NCBI GenBank assembly: GCA_902651635.1
Contig: CACRSC010000136.1
Location: forward strand, 159,665 to 223,664
DNA length: 64,000 bases
DNA from: Mastigamoeba balamuthi
Lineage: Eukaryota; Evosea; Mastigamoebida; Mastigamoebidae
Direction of reading: 5' to 3'
Part shown: positions 22,504 to 33,625 of the stretch, one piece after another
Layout: each line of letters begins with the position of its first letter
Position numbering within the stretch: the first letter of the stretch is position 1
The notes under the pieces: generated by a model
Database searches by the model: none
Told to the model about the DNA's origin: nothing
What the model saw: the letters and a program-made list of their open reading frames with translations, nothing else
Position numbers and translations under genes: made by a program

Positions 22504-25014
22504 ATGGACAGCATCGCTCACAGCGGCGCGCGGCGCAAGCACGCCAAGCCCGCGGTGGTGACGGCGGCCGAGGCGGTCTCCCACGTCAGCGACGGCGACG
22601 TCGTCACCTGCGAGGGCTTCGTGGGCGCCGCCTTCCCCGAGGAGCTGGCCCTGGCCCTGCGCGAGCGCTACGAGGCCAGCGGGGGGCGGCACCCGCGGGG
22701 CCTGACGCTGTTCTACGCTGCGAGCCAGGGCGACAGCCGCGACGGCCACGGCCTCAGCCACTTTGCCAACGAGGGCATGCTCGCCCGCGTCGTCGGCGGC
22801 CACTGGGGCCTCATGCCCAAGCTCGTCAAGCTCGCCGTCGCCAACAAGCTCCAGGCCTACAACCTCCCCATGGTACCGCACTTGTTGTTGCTGCCGCTGC
22901 CGCTGCTGCTGCAGGCGTCTTTTTTTGGGGGGGCCCGCGGGTCTGCTTTTCTGCACCGCTTTTTTTCTGTGATCATCGGGCGGGGGCGTTGATGTTCTGC
23001 GCCGGCTCTCGTCTGTGAAAACCCGGGAATAATCCAAGATCGGTCTCGTGGGGCCGGTGGGACCTCTGGCTCTGCTCTGCTCTGCTCCCCCCCCCTCCCG
23101 CGCGGTGTCGGTGGTGCGCTCGTCGCACGCGTACGGGTGTTGTGCGGCACCGGAGAGGTTCGACCGGGGCTGAGGGAATTCCTGTGTATTTCCCCGCTTG
23201 TGCCGACATCAGAGGGTTCTGACTGTCCTCCTCACCGTCCCCACCCACCCCACCCTGTAGGGAGTGATCTCGCACATGTTCCGCGACATGGCGGCCCGCA
23301 AGCCCAGGACGGTCACGCACGTGGGCCTCGGCACCTTTGTGGACCCGCGCATCAACGGCGGCAAGCTCAACGAGGCCGCCAAGGAGGACCTCGTCGAGCT
23401 CGTCCACGTCGACGGCCACGAGTACCTCTCCTACAAGGTGCGATCTGCTCCCACGGGGACCACCCACACCACCCTGTCAACCTGCACTCCTCTCCTCCCT
23501 GGTTGTCTGCCATCACACACGCCCATACCATATCGTTCGCTGTGCAACACGATACGTGTCCCACGCTCGCTTGCATCACAGCAGCAGCACAGCACCAGGC
23601 TCCACACATAAACCACCCTGTGTCCTCTATCGATGTGGCCCAGTGGTCACAGTCCACCCTGGCCATAAACAGCACCACAATCACCTGTAAAGTGTCAGCT
23701 CAAGACAGCACACAGGCACCACACACGCACAAACCCACCCCCGTGCCCTTGTTCCTTTGTTTCGTCTATCGGTGCGGTCCCAGTGCTCACAGTCCGCCCA
23801 CCGGCCTCAAACAGCACCCCGAGAGGATCGACGTGGCGATGATCCGCGGCACGACGGCCGACACGCGCGGGAACATCACCGTGGAGCGCGAGGCCCTGAC
23901 GATCGAGATGACGGCCGTGGCCACGGCCGCGCACAACCGCGGGGGCATCGTGATCGTGCAGGTCGAGCGCGTGGTCGAGGCCGGCACGCTCAACCCGCGC
24001 GACGTCAAGATCCCGGGCGTCCTCGTCGACTACATCGTCGTCGCCTCCAAGCCCGAGTTCCACATGCAGACGTTCGGCGTGCAGTTCAGCCCCGAGTACG
24101 CCTGCCACTGCCGCACCAACGGCAAGGTACTATCAATTCCCACAAATGATGACGTAACGCAGGCAACTCTAAGAGATTTCCGGGGGGAGAAATCTGGAGT
24201 TTTCCTACTCAAGCAATTGATCAACTGACTTTTGGTTGGCGCGCTGCAGACGGCGAAGCCCATGCCGCTGGACGAGCGCAAGGTGATCGCGCGCCGCGCC
24301 GCGTTTGCGCTGCGCCCCGACACGGTGGTGAACCTGGGCTTCGGCATCCCCGAGGGCGTCGCGTGCGTGGCCGACGAGGAGGGCGTCGAGGCCGCGATGA
24401 CGCTGACGACCGAGGCGGGCTCGATCGGCGGCGTGCCCGCCGGCGGCCTGGACTTTGGGTGCTCGAGCAACATGGAGTGCCTGCTGGACATGCCCGCCCA
24501 GTTCGACTTCTACCACGGCGGCGGCCTCGACCTCACCATCCTGGGCCTGGCCCAGGTCGACCAGCACGGCAACCTCAACGTCAGCAAGTTCGGGCCGCGC
24601 ATCGCGGGCGCCGGGGGGTTCATCGACATCAGCCAGAACGCCCGCAGCCTCGTCTTCGTGGGCACGTTCACGGCGGGCGCGCTGAGGGTGCGCGTGGGCG
24701 ACGGCAGGCTGGCCATCGAGCAGGAGGGCCCCATCGCCAAGTTCGTCAAGGAGGTGGAGCACATCACGTTCAGCGCGCGTGTGGCGCTGGAGAGCGGGCA
24801 GAACGTGCTGTACGTGACGGAGAGGTGTGTGTTCAGGCTGGTGCCCGAGGGCCTCGAGCTGGTCGAGGTGGCGCCCGGCATCGACGTGGAGCGCGACGTG
24901 CTGGCCCACATGCAGTTCAGGCCCATCGTGCGCGGGACGCCCGCGACGATGGACCCGCGCATCTTCCGCGAGGGCCTCATGAACCTCAAGGAGGACATCG
25001 ACAACTACAACTGA
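22504..25014 (+). CDS. Acetate/propionate CoA-transferase, YdiF type, 4 exons
   Basis: Family I CoA-transferase with fused alpha and beta halves, moving CoA between short-chain acyl-CoAs and acetate (or similar). Closest by memory to E. coli YdiF along its whole length. Exons 22504-22872, 23261-23437, 23815-24126 and 24250-25014, all introns phase 0; 540 residues, the usual length. Shared segments: [19 protein letters not shown]-type [40 protein letters not shown]. The catalytic glutamate lies in TTEAGSIGG, residue 341. No clear transit peptide at the N-terminus ([15 protein letters not shown]), so compartment is open. In anaerobic or microaerophilic protists such enzymes make acetate from acetyl-CoA while conserving energy, but the substrate is not shown by sequence. 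Confidence 0.9.
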
Positions 25015-25438
25015 TCCTCCGCCACCCCCCTCTCGTCGAACACACTCGACTCGGAACACCGATATCTGCAAGCTGACTTCTGTGCAACTCCAATGCTCTC
25101 AAGTCTCAGCCCGGTCATCCGCAGCCCACGTGGCTGTTGTCACTCGCCTGCTGATAGTCTTTCTCTTATATTCTCGCGGCACGCAACATCTGAGCATTCA
25201 CTCACCTCATATTGCCCCGAACGACTTTGGGTCATCTGGCCAGGCTGTGCGCAGTGTAATTGCACGGTTGAGCCCTTCACAGGCATTGGAAGTCTTATTA
25301 AAGAAGGTACAATGCAACAGGCACACGAGGCAGGAGGGTCAAGGAGGGTGTGTTCTTTATTCATGCAGGGTTGATCGCAAAGCCTGCAATATGTGGGTGC
25401 TCAACTGCCCCCTTCACGAGCTTCGTAAGAGGCATGTC
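25015..25438. other. Convergent intergenic region
   Basis: About 420 bp between 3' ends; open frames here lack any recognisable domain. Confidence 0.35.
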
Positions 25439-26220
25439 TCACTGAAAGAGGATCCTAACGGACTGGGAAGAGAGCGTCTCGAGGAGAAGGCTGTTCCGCC
25501 TCTTCTGAATCTCAGCCTCCTCCTCGCGCTTGGCCATCTCTGCCGTCAGGCTGCTGATCGCCGCCTTGAGCTCTTTGATCTCCTCGGCGTGCTGCTTGTC
25601 GCGCTCCTCGAGCAGCTGGCGGTGCCTCTTGTCGTCCTCGCTCCTCTTCTCATCGCGCCTCTGCATCTCCTTCCTGAACTCCTCGTCGCGGGCTGTCAGC
25701 GCCTTCGCGTGCTCCTCGTCGCGGGCAACCAGTGCCTTCGCGTGCACCTGATCACGGGCAGCCAGCGCCTTTGCGTGCTCCTCGTCACGGGCAACCAGCG
25801 CCTTCGCACGCTCCTGATCACGGGCGGCCAGCACCTTTGCGTGCTTCTCGTCGCGGGCAGCGAGCTCGGCGCGGAGCGACTGCATCTCCGCCCTCACCTC
25901 CTGCGAGAATCGATCGAACTGCACGCAGAGGCTCTCGTTGGCGGCCTTCTGCTTCTTGAGCTCGTCGGCGCTGGCCTTGAGGACGTCGGCCTTCTCTTTG
26001 TAGTAGTCAGCCCGCGACCGGCACGCCGCAATCTCGGCAAGCAGCCTAGTCAACATGGGTCCCTTGTCCTGTGCCTGCTGTTGGGTGCCCGTTCCAGCAA
26101 ATAATTGGGCGCGGGGCATGGCTGTACCTCGCCTGCTGCCGCCGTCGTCTGGGGGTCGTGGGGCTGGGGCTGGGGCTGCCCCTCAGCAGCTTCCGCCTGC
26201 GTCTGGGTTGACCCCTGCAT
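25439..26220 (-). CDS. Coiled-coil protein with 11-residue repeats
   Basis: Proposed exons 26220-26128 and 26077-25439 (intron 50 nt, phase 0); 243 residues. An alternative start without the intron lies at 26119 (MPRAQLFAG). The N-terminus is Gln/Pro-rich (QPQPQPHDPQ). From about residue 35 to the end it is a continuous charged coiled coil. Its middle has about eight units of the type A-R-D-E-E-H-A-K-A-L-x, encoded by 33-nt DNA repeats at about 25690-25870. A period of 11 suggests a hendecad, slightly right-handed coil. No TM or signal sequence. Function unknown; likely a structural or scaffold rod. A third, upstream exon may exist (next entry). Confidence 0.6.
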
Positions 26221-26241
26221 TATTTCAAGTGGTTGTGCGAT

Positions 26242-26511
26242 TTAGGAGCTTTTATCTTGAGTGCGCGTGGTCTGACGTGCGTGCGAGTCATCGTCGTGCT
26301 CGGGCGGGTCAGCGAAAAACGTTTTGAACGAGCGGTACATCCTCTGGCGGTCCTGCTCTGAGCTGGGGTGCAGCACCACCGAATACGACTCCGAGTGGGC
26401 GAGCACGGTCTCGAGGGGCACCCCACGTTCCACCGAGACGTGCCTCGGCCTGATTACCATGACCGCCTTGGAGCCCAGCGCCTTAGGGGCAGCGCCCACC
26501 AGCTCTGCCAT
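26242..26511 (-). CDS. Small reading frame, possible first exon of the coiled-coil gene
   Basis: Starts MAELVGAAPKALGSKAVMV at 26511 and runs with plausible composition to the acidic segment FFADPPEHDDDSHA. A GT donor just after SHA (about 26276) could splice in phase to an AG about 85 nt downstream, entering the Gln/Pro-rich part of the coiled-coil gene. Otherwise it ends at the stop at 26242 as an 89-residue protein. No domain recognised. Confidence 0.4.
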   Translation of the reverse strand: MAELVGAAPKALGSKAVMVIRPRHVSVERGVPLETVLAHSESYSVVLHPSSEQDRQRMYRSFKTFFADPPEHDDDSHARQTTRTQDKSS

Positions 26512-27317
26512 TGGATAACTAATAATGCGCAATGAAAGCAGGCGGAGATTCGTGGGCGCGAGTCAACTGTTTGAGACAGATAGCAAATCTATGGGTTGCC
26601 TCCTTTGTTGTATGGACGAGCTGTCTCTGTGTCAGATGTGATCGGGAAAGCAGTCAGCAGCAGGACTTGGCGACTGGATGAATAGATATGCCCTACGGCA
26701 ACTGAATAAAGTATAGCTCGTGCTGTGGCAGACGAAGATCACTGGCAACACAGGGAGGCCGACGCCGTCGCCATCTGCAGCCTCCGCTGCTACTGTGGTC
26801 GTTCTCGAGAGCGCGTGGGCGCTGCCACTCCACACCCGCAGACTAGTGGAATGCCGGGGTCCCCAATTGGCGTGTGAGGCTCATCGCGGACAGCCCCAAC
26901 GCGAGGCCTCGCGGATGGACGACCCACTAGCGGAAATCGCGGGGCTCGTCGCCCGGGCGCTCTGCCAACCGATGAACGAAGATATATCGCAACAATTGAT
27001 CGGCAGTATGTCGTACGAAGGGTGAATAGAGCCAGTCGCTGAGCATATCATTATTCAGGTGCCGGAGGGCACATCTTCAGAGTCAGTCGCCGAGCACTAG
27101 TGCTTGGCAAATGGGAGGGCCCGCACCAGCTGTTCTTGTCAGACGATAGTAGGAATTCCCGCAGTGCAAGTTACACACATGGGCCCACACGTCATGGCTC
27201 TGGTTTTCTGCTCCGCGAGTTTTGTCCGGGTCCACCGCCAGAAACGGATAAACAGTGGGCGGTTTATCTTCATTTGTTCGGTGCTCTCAAACCACGAGGT
27301 CGCCCTGTCCCGCCACC
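26512..27317. other. Intergenic, about 800 bp
   Basis: Divergent spacer between the coiled-coil gene (-) and AEC copy 1 (+). No gene, RNA or repeat recognised. Confidence 0.4.
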
Positions 27318-28783
27318 ATGGACGATAACCTCCGCTCGTGCGCGTTCCCTCCCCCGTAGCGCACACTAGGCGCGCACACGTTTTCTCATTCGCGAGAGCA
27401 CATGGCTCTCTGCCCGCACAGCATATACAGACGTTCCTCGGCGTCTTCGCGATGGTCGCCCTCGGCCAGCTCATGCGCAGGCTGCTGCTCAAGCGCCCCG
27501 AGGACATGCGCCAGCTCATCCTCTACAGCCGCTTCTACGTCTGGGTGACTATCCCGTGCACGAGCTTCCTGTGCGGCCCCTGAGAAGACCTTTCCCGTTT
27601 GTTTCCTGACAGGCCCACGTGTCGGCCAGGGCCCTCTCGAGCCTCCGCAGCATGCCGACCGAGGCGTACTACCTGATGGCGTGCTGCGCCTGCTACGAGA
27701 TCGTCGTGATGGGCGTCACGATGCCGCTCTACGCGTTCGTCTCCAACGGGCCGCTGCGCGCGAGCTGCGTGGTCTCGACGACCGCAATGTCGACGGGCCT
27801 CTACATCGCGCTGGTCGACATGCTCTCGGGCTCCCGCGCCGTGGCCACGCTGCTCCTGTTCGACATCCCCAACAACTTCGTGGTCTTCGCGCTGAGCCCG
27901 TTCATCATGCGCTGGGTCCTGAGCCCCGGCTGGGGCGCTGGCCTCCGGCGGCTGCGCGACAGGAGGCGAGCAGCGGCAGCACCAGAGAGAACGTGCAACG
28001 ACGTGCCGCCCAAGACGGCGGGCGAGGCGGAGCGGGAGGCACCGCGGGAGGAGGCGGGGGAGCCGCCGGACCCCGTGGAGGTCGCGTGCAATGACCCGAC
28101 GGGAATGATCGAGGTGGTCGTCAAGCCCCTGGGCGCCGAGGTTGTAACAGGGGTCTATGCGGACGTGAACGTAACGGAGCTCTTCCTTCGACCAGAGCAA
28201 GGGCCAGACGCTCGGTACCGCACCTGCCTCAGACAAGGACCACTGCGACGGCGAGGGCGAGAAGCCCCAATTGTCGTGGACGCTCCGGGTGGCGAGGGCT
28301 CTGTGGAGCCCCGACGGCAAGCGGATCCTCTTCAACCTGCCCGTGTGGGCGCTGGTGCTGGGGCTGGGCCTGGGCCTGGGAAACGTGCACCTGCCCGAGA
28401 TGCTGCTGAGCATCCTGCGCATCCCCAAGAACGCCAACGCCCTCGTGGCGTACACAATGCTGGGCCTGATGCTCGACCTCAACGCCAAGACCATCAAGAA
28501 GCTGTGGCCCTACGTCCTCACGACCATCGTCATCCGCAACGTGGCCGGCATCACCACGGGCGTCGTCCTGCGCGTGCTGCTGGGCTCCTCGCTGTCGGCG
28601 TACGGCCGCATGATCGTCCTCTTCGCCTTTTCCATGTCGCTGGCGAGCCCCGTGCAGGTCATGGGCCAGGAGATCGGCGCCAACGTCCCGATGCTGGCCC
28701 TGACCTCGACGTTCTCGGGCCTCATCAGCTTTTTTGTGCTCGCCGTCATGTTCGCCATCGACGGCGTCCCCGCGGCCTCTTAG
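27318..28783 (+). pseudogene. AEC (auxin-efflux-carrier-like) transporter, copy 1, probably damaged
   Basis: Membrane transporter of the AEC/PIN-like family, expected to export small organic anions. Exon 1 from ATG 27318 (MDDNLRSC, shared by the family). Exon 2 27431-27570 (TFLGVFAMVALGQ). Exon 3 from 27630. The last helices (NLPVWALVLGLGLGLG to the stop at 28783) match copies 2 and 3 closely. Two problems: the acceptor region before exon 2 is one base short of the other copies, so no in-frame exon 1-2 join is found. In the hydrophilic loop near 28170-28195 the frame changes. Removal of a 25-nt GT..AG stretch (28172-28196) would restore it, but that is very short for an intron, so a lesion is likelier. 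Confidence 0.6.
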
Positions 28784-29208
28784 GAGCAGAGGTCCGGGTC
28801 TGCAGCGGGTCTCCCCTGCCCTCTCCACTGCCGAACAGGCCGCCCGTGTTCGTTTGTTGTGATTCAATCTGTGCCGTGTCTTCTCCGGTGACGTGCTTTT
28901 CGTAAAGGGCAGTGGACGACTCTGAAACTGTACGTGCCCGCCACTGCACCCCCCAGCAGCAGCAGCGGCGGATTCCGCGGTATTCGCCTGGGCCCCCCAG
29001 CGGCACATCTGCAGACACGTCACAACTCGCTTGTCTTTGCGTGCGCGGTCCTCCCGGCTGCCTGTATTTGACAAGGTGCCCCCTCCTCTCGAAGTGGTAC
29101 CGCCAGGCCCGCCAGTGTGAAGATACTCGGCAGAGCCGGCGTGACACCACAGCAGGCCTCCGGATTTCTCCGCATTTTTCGCATTTTCGCCCCTGCGAAG
29201 GCGCCGCC
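28784..29208. other. Spacer between AEC copies 1 and 2
   Basis: About 425 bp; includes the presumed promoter of copy 2. No motif recognised. Confidence 0.35.
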
Positions 29209-30770
29209 ATGGACGACAATCTCCGCTCGTACGCCCGCCCGCCCTCGTGAAGCCCCGCGGGGCTGTTCCTTGGGGCCCCCAACTCGTGTGCTGCGCGGTG
29301 GCGGGCGGCTGATCTCTGGGTGCTCTCGTGCTCTCTGCAGTATCGTGCAGACGTTCCTGGGCGTGTTCGCGATGGTCGCCCTGGGGCAGGCGATGCGCCG
29401 CCTGCTGCTCAAGCGCCCCGAGGACATGCGCCAGCTCATCCTCTACAGCCGCTTCTACGTCTGGGCCACCATCCCGTGCTCCATCTTCCTGTACGGGCCC
29501 CCACCTTCCGCGGATCTCCTGCGGTTCTTTTCCCATTCCGCGGAGCTCACATGTCAGCGTTCCCGTGTTGGCTCTCCGCAGGGCCCTGGCGAGCCTCCGC
29601 AGCATGCCGACCGAGGGCTACTACCTGATGGCGGCGTGCGCCGTGTACGAGGTGGCCGTGATGGGCCTCACGATGCCGCTCTACGCGTTCATCTCCGACG
29701 GGCCGCTGCGCGCGAGCTGCGTGGTCTCGACGACGGCGCTCTCGACGGGCCTCTACCTCGCGCTGGTCGACATGCTCTCGGGCTCCCGCGCTGTGGCCAC
29801 GCTGATGCTGTTCGACATCCCCAACAACGTCGTGGTCTTCGCGCTGAGCCCGTTCATCATGCGCTGGGCCATGAGCCCCGGCTGGGGCGCTGGTCTCCGG
29901 CGGCTGCGCGACAGGAGGCGGGCAGCGGCGACGGCGGCCGCAGCGCTGACACGCAACGACGTGCCGCCCAAGACGGCGGGCGAGGCGGAGCGGGAGGCAG
30001 CGCGGGAGGAGGCGGGGGAGCAGCCGGACCCCGTGGAGGTCGCGTGCAACGACCCGACTGGGATGATCGAGGCCGTGAAGCCGCAGGCAGCGGGCATCGA
30101 GGTCGTCTCGATCGTCGCGACCCGCGACAAGGACAGCATCGAGCTGCAGCCCTACGCGACCCCCGAGCCGCGGGCCACGGACGGGAAGAAGGGCGAGACG
30201 CCCGGCACGTCTCCCGCCGCCCCAAAGGGCGACGACAGCGAGAGCGAGAAGCCTCGGCTGCCGTGGACGCGCCGGGTGGGGAGGGCCGTGTGGAGCCCCG
30301 ACGGCAAGCGCATCGTGTTCAACCTGCCCGTGTGGGCGCTGGTGCTGGGGCTCGTGCTGGGGCTGAGCAACGTGCACCTGCCCGAGATGCTGCTGAGCAT
30401 CCTGCGCATCCCCAAGAACGCCAACGCCTTTGTGGCCTACACGATGCTGGGCCTGATGCTCGACCTCAACGCCAAGACCGTCCGGGAGCTGTGGCCCTAC
30501 GTCCTCACGAGCGTCGTCATCCGCAACGTGGCCGGCATCGGCACGGGCGTCGTCCTGCGCGTGCTGCTGGGCCCCCACCTGTCGGCGTACGGCCGCATGG
30601 TGGTCCTCTTCGCCTTCTCCATGTCGCTGGCGAGCCCCGTGCAGGTCATGGGCCAGGAGATCGGAGCCAACGTGCCCATGCTGGCCCTCACGTCGACCAT
30701 CTCGGGCCTCATCAGCTTCCCCGTGCTCGCCGTCATGTTTGCCATCGACGGCGTCCCGTCTAGCTCGTAG
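29209..30770 (+). CDS. AEC (auxin-efflux-carrier-like) transporter, copy 2
   Basis: Exons about 29209-29246 (MDDNLRSYARPPS), 29341-29490 and 29582-30770, splice phases consistent (phase 2 at both joins). The product has two blocks of hydrophobic helices separated by a long hydrophilic, charged loop rich in Glu, Lys and Pro (about 29900-30270), the usual AEC layout of five plus five helices. Conserved segments: FLGVFAMVALGQ at the first helix, FALSPFIMRW, NLPVWALVLGLVLGL, and GPHLSAYGRMVVLFAFSM near the C-terminus. The exon 2/3 junction is identical in all copies. Probably a plasma or internal membrane exporter; substrate unknown, and auxin itself need not be the cargo in a protist. Second of three head-to-tail copies. 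Confidence 0.75.
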
Positions 30771-31356
30771 CTCGTGAGGCTTGTGTTTATGTGACGGTAT
30801 TTAGCAGTTCAGAACTACCAATGGTGCAGAGCCCAATAAGCGTGTCTCATACAAATGGAACACGGTAGGATGCCCAGATAGGCAGCGCTTGGTTCACTCG
30901 AAGCGCAGTGTGTGTGCTCAGAGCGTGTCGTTGCGATAATTTCGGCCATTGGGACTTGGCGAACACACGATTTAGTGGGCCCGCGACCTCGCTGCTTCGG
31001 TGCTCTGCCGCGATTCCGGTGAGCCCGGAACTCCTCAGCAGATATGCTGACGTCACATGAGATTTTCCACTCCTGTGTGCTTTTTTTTGTTGTCACCGGG
31101 GATCACCGCGTCTGCGCAGGTGGGCAGCGCCTGTTCCGCGCTCCGCATCGCGAAATCCGCTCTGCAGCGAGTCAGAAGGCCAGGGGATGGATCGCGCCCG
31201 TCCTGCAGGGGGGTTGTCCCGGTTTTCCCGTATCTCGCGTGTTTTGTCCAGGCAGTGACACAAAAGGAGGAAAAACACGAGACAAGATTCGCTCCCCTTT
31301 TTTAATTAGTCGTCTGAGTGAACCACAGAGGCTCTCTCGCACAGCCGCCAGTCGCC
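30771..31356. other. Spacer between AEC copies 2 and 3
   Basis: About 590 bp, AT-richer, with a T-run near 31080 and another near 31300; no gene recognised. Confidence 0.4.
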
Positions 31357-32992
31357 ATGAACGACAACCTGCGCTCGTGCGCCCGTATATCACCCCCACA
31401 GACCCCCATTGGCGCCCGCGTGGTGGTGGTGACTCACGACGACGACGGGGATGGGGGGGGACACTGCTGCTCACACGACACACACACACAGGATCATACA
31501 GACGTTCCTGGGCGTCTTCTCGATGGTGGCCCTGGGGCAGCTCATGCGCAGGCTGCTGCTCAAGCGCCCCGAGGACATGCGCCAGCTCATCCTCTACAGC
31601 CGCTTCTACGTCTGGGCCACCATCCCGTGCTCCTCGTTCCTGTACGGAGAGGCCTCCGCCTTCCTAATTTATAAACTCTGATTTTTATTTCACTTCCTTC
31701 GATCATTCCCGTTCTTTTCTTGACTCACGTGGCAGCTTCCCCCGTTCCCGCACGGCTCCAGGGCCCTCTCGAGCCTCCGCAGCATGCCGACCGAGGCGTA
31801 CTACCTGATGGCGTGCTGCGCCTGCTACGAGATCGTCGTGATGGGCCTCACGATGCCGCTCTACGCGTTCATCTCCAACGGGCCGCTGCGCGCGAGCTGC
31901 GTGGTCTCGACGACGGCGCTCTCGACGGGCCTCTACCTCGCGCTGGTCGACATGCTCTCGGGCCCCCGCGCCGTGGCCACGCTGCTGCTGTTCGACATCC
32001 CCAACAACATCGTCGTCTTCGCGCTGAGCCCCTACATCATGCGCTGGGCCATGAGCCCCGGCTTCGGCGCCTGCCTCAGGCGCGTCCGCAACAGGCGCCG
32101 CGAGGCCGCGCTCGAGTCGGGCGCCGCCAGCGAGCAGAACAGCGTCCCGCGGAGGACGTCGACGGCGGGCGAGGCCGAGCAGCCCGAGGCCCCCGCGGAG
32201 GCGGCCGGGGTGCCGCCGGACCCCGTCGAGGTCGCGTGCAACGACCCCGCGGGGATGGTCGAGGAGGTCATCGTCCCCGCCGCGGCCCAGGGCATCGAGG
32301 TCGTCTCGGTCGTCTCGACCGACGACGACTACGACGACAAGCGCTGCGTCGAGCTGCGGCCCTACGCGACGCCCGAGCCCTGCGGCGACGACGACCGCAA
32401 GGGCCAGACGCCCGGCACGCACGCGCCCAAGTGCCCGAGCGACGCGGAGGGCAGCGAGGGCGAGAAGCAGAAGCCGCGGATGCCGTGGGTGCGGCGGGTG
32501 GCGCGGGTCGTGTGGAGCCCCGACGGCAAGCGGATCCTCTTCAACCTGCCCGTGTGGGCGCTGGTGCTGGGGCTGGGCCTGGGCCTGGGCAACGTGCACC
32601 TGCCCGAGATGCTGCTGAGCATCCTGCGCATCCCCAAGAACGCCAACGCGCTGATGGCCTACACGATGCTGGGCCTGATGCTCGACCTCAACCTGCAGAC
32701 GGTCAAGAAGCTGTGGCCCTACGTCCTCACGACCATCGTCATCCGCAACGTGGCCGGCATCACCACGGGCATCGTCCTGCGCGTGCTGCTGGGGCCCTCG
32801 CTGTCGGCGTACGGCCGCATGATCGTCCTCTTCGCCTTCTCCATGTCGCTGGCGAGCCCCGTGCAGGTCATGGGCCAGGAGGTCGGCGCCAACGTGCCCA
32901 TGCTGGCCCTCACGTCGACCATTTCGGGCCTCATCAGCTTTTTTGTGCTCGCCGTCATGTTCGCCATCGACGGCGTCCCCGCGGCCTCGTAG
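31357..32992 (+). CDS. AEC (auxin-efflux-carrier-like) transporter, copy 3
   Basis: Exon 1 from ATG 31357 (MNDNLRSCA; its donor is uncertain). Exon 2 31502-31641, exon 3 31762-32992. About 455 residues besides exon 1. Same ten-helix layout as copy 2; the central loop is longer and more acidic (about 32080-32480, with runs of Asp codons). The C-terminal helices match copy 1 more closely than copy 2 (NLPVWALVLGLGLGLG, ITTGIVLRVLLG), so 1 and 3 share the more recent ancestor or have undergone gene conversion. Intact reading frame throughout exons 2 and 3. Confidence 0.75.
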
Positions 32993-33283
32993 GCGCAGAG
33001 AGGGAGGCGGCGCCCCTCCCTCGCCTGGCGCGGCAAGCAGCGCCGTTGCCCACTCTCCCCCCCAACACAAATTCAGAATACAATTAGAACGGGAGCCCCG
33101 CTCCTCTACATATTAGCCCGCAGGTCGCAGTGCGCTGCAAGGGTCGCACTCAGTTCTGGGCTGAGACGCAAGCAGTGTGAATCGCTGTGGTTGCGCGTGG
33201 TCTGTAGAGCTCAGGAAGGGTCTAATCACAACACCTCCCCAACTGAGGCAGCACTGGGGGATCCTCGCCCGCGGTGTATCCGC

Positions 33284-33625
33284 ATTGCGAGCACCGCCGA
33301 GGGCTAGAGAACGAGGGCCGGAATTCCACGTGGAGATGCCGCACGTCTGGCGTGGCTCTGCCCCGAAAATGGACCCCGAATCTCATCTTCTCGACGAAAC
33401 AAAGGGCACAGAGCAGCAGCCGGCCCAGTCGCCATCACCTGCGTGGGCCCAGGGTGCTTCCGAAGCGCTTCTGTTCTGCTTCTGTTCTGCGCGCCACGCG
33501 TTTCCGTGGTGCCGCACCCGCCGGAAGTCCATTTCTGCCGAATGCGATTCTGTGGCGAACTCGCCCACCCCCAAAAGACACGTCACGAACAATACGGAGC
33601 GGCCAATACTCTACAAGGCATCGCC
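33284..33625 (+). repeat. Duplicated upstream block of GT8 copies D and E, unit 1
   Basis: Shares ATTGCGAGCACCGCCGAGGG at its start and GACACGTCACGAAC near its end with 37585-37831 upstream of copy E. The middle has diverged with indels (342 against 247 bp). The duplication that made D and E therefore included promoter DNA. Confidence 0.6.
33580..33585 (+). promoter_or_regulatory. ACGTCA (CRE/bZIP-like) element upstream of GT8 copy D
   Basis: Reads AAGACACGTCACGAAC, 46 bp before ATG 33626; the same 14-mer GACACGTCACGAAC precedes copy E. Confidence 0.45.

Larger units (their letters stand above)
32993..33625. other. Intergenic, upstream of GT8 copy D
   Basis: About 630 bp. From about 33281 it is alignable with the DNA upstream of copy E (shared ATTGCGAGCACCGCCGAGGG). 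Confidence 0.45.

Noticed and set aside
31703-33070. 455-codon minus-strand frame opposite AEC copy 3
   Set aside because: Antisense shadow of the transporter; rich in His/Arg/Gln as reverse complements of AEC codons always are here (same shadow opposite copies 1, 2 and 4).
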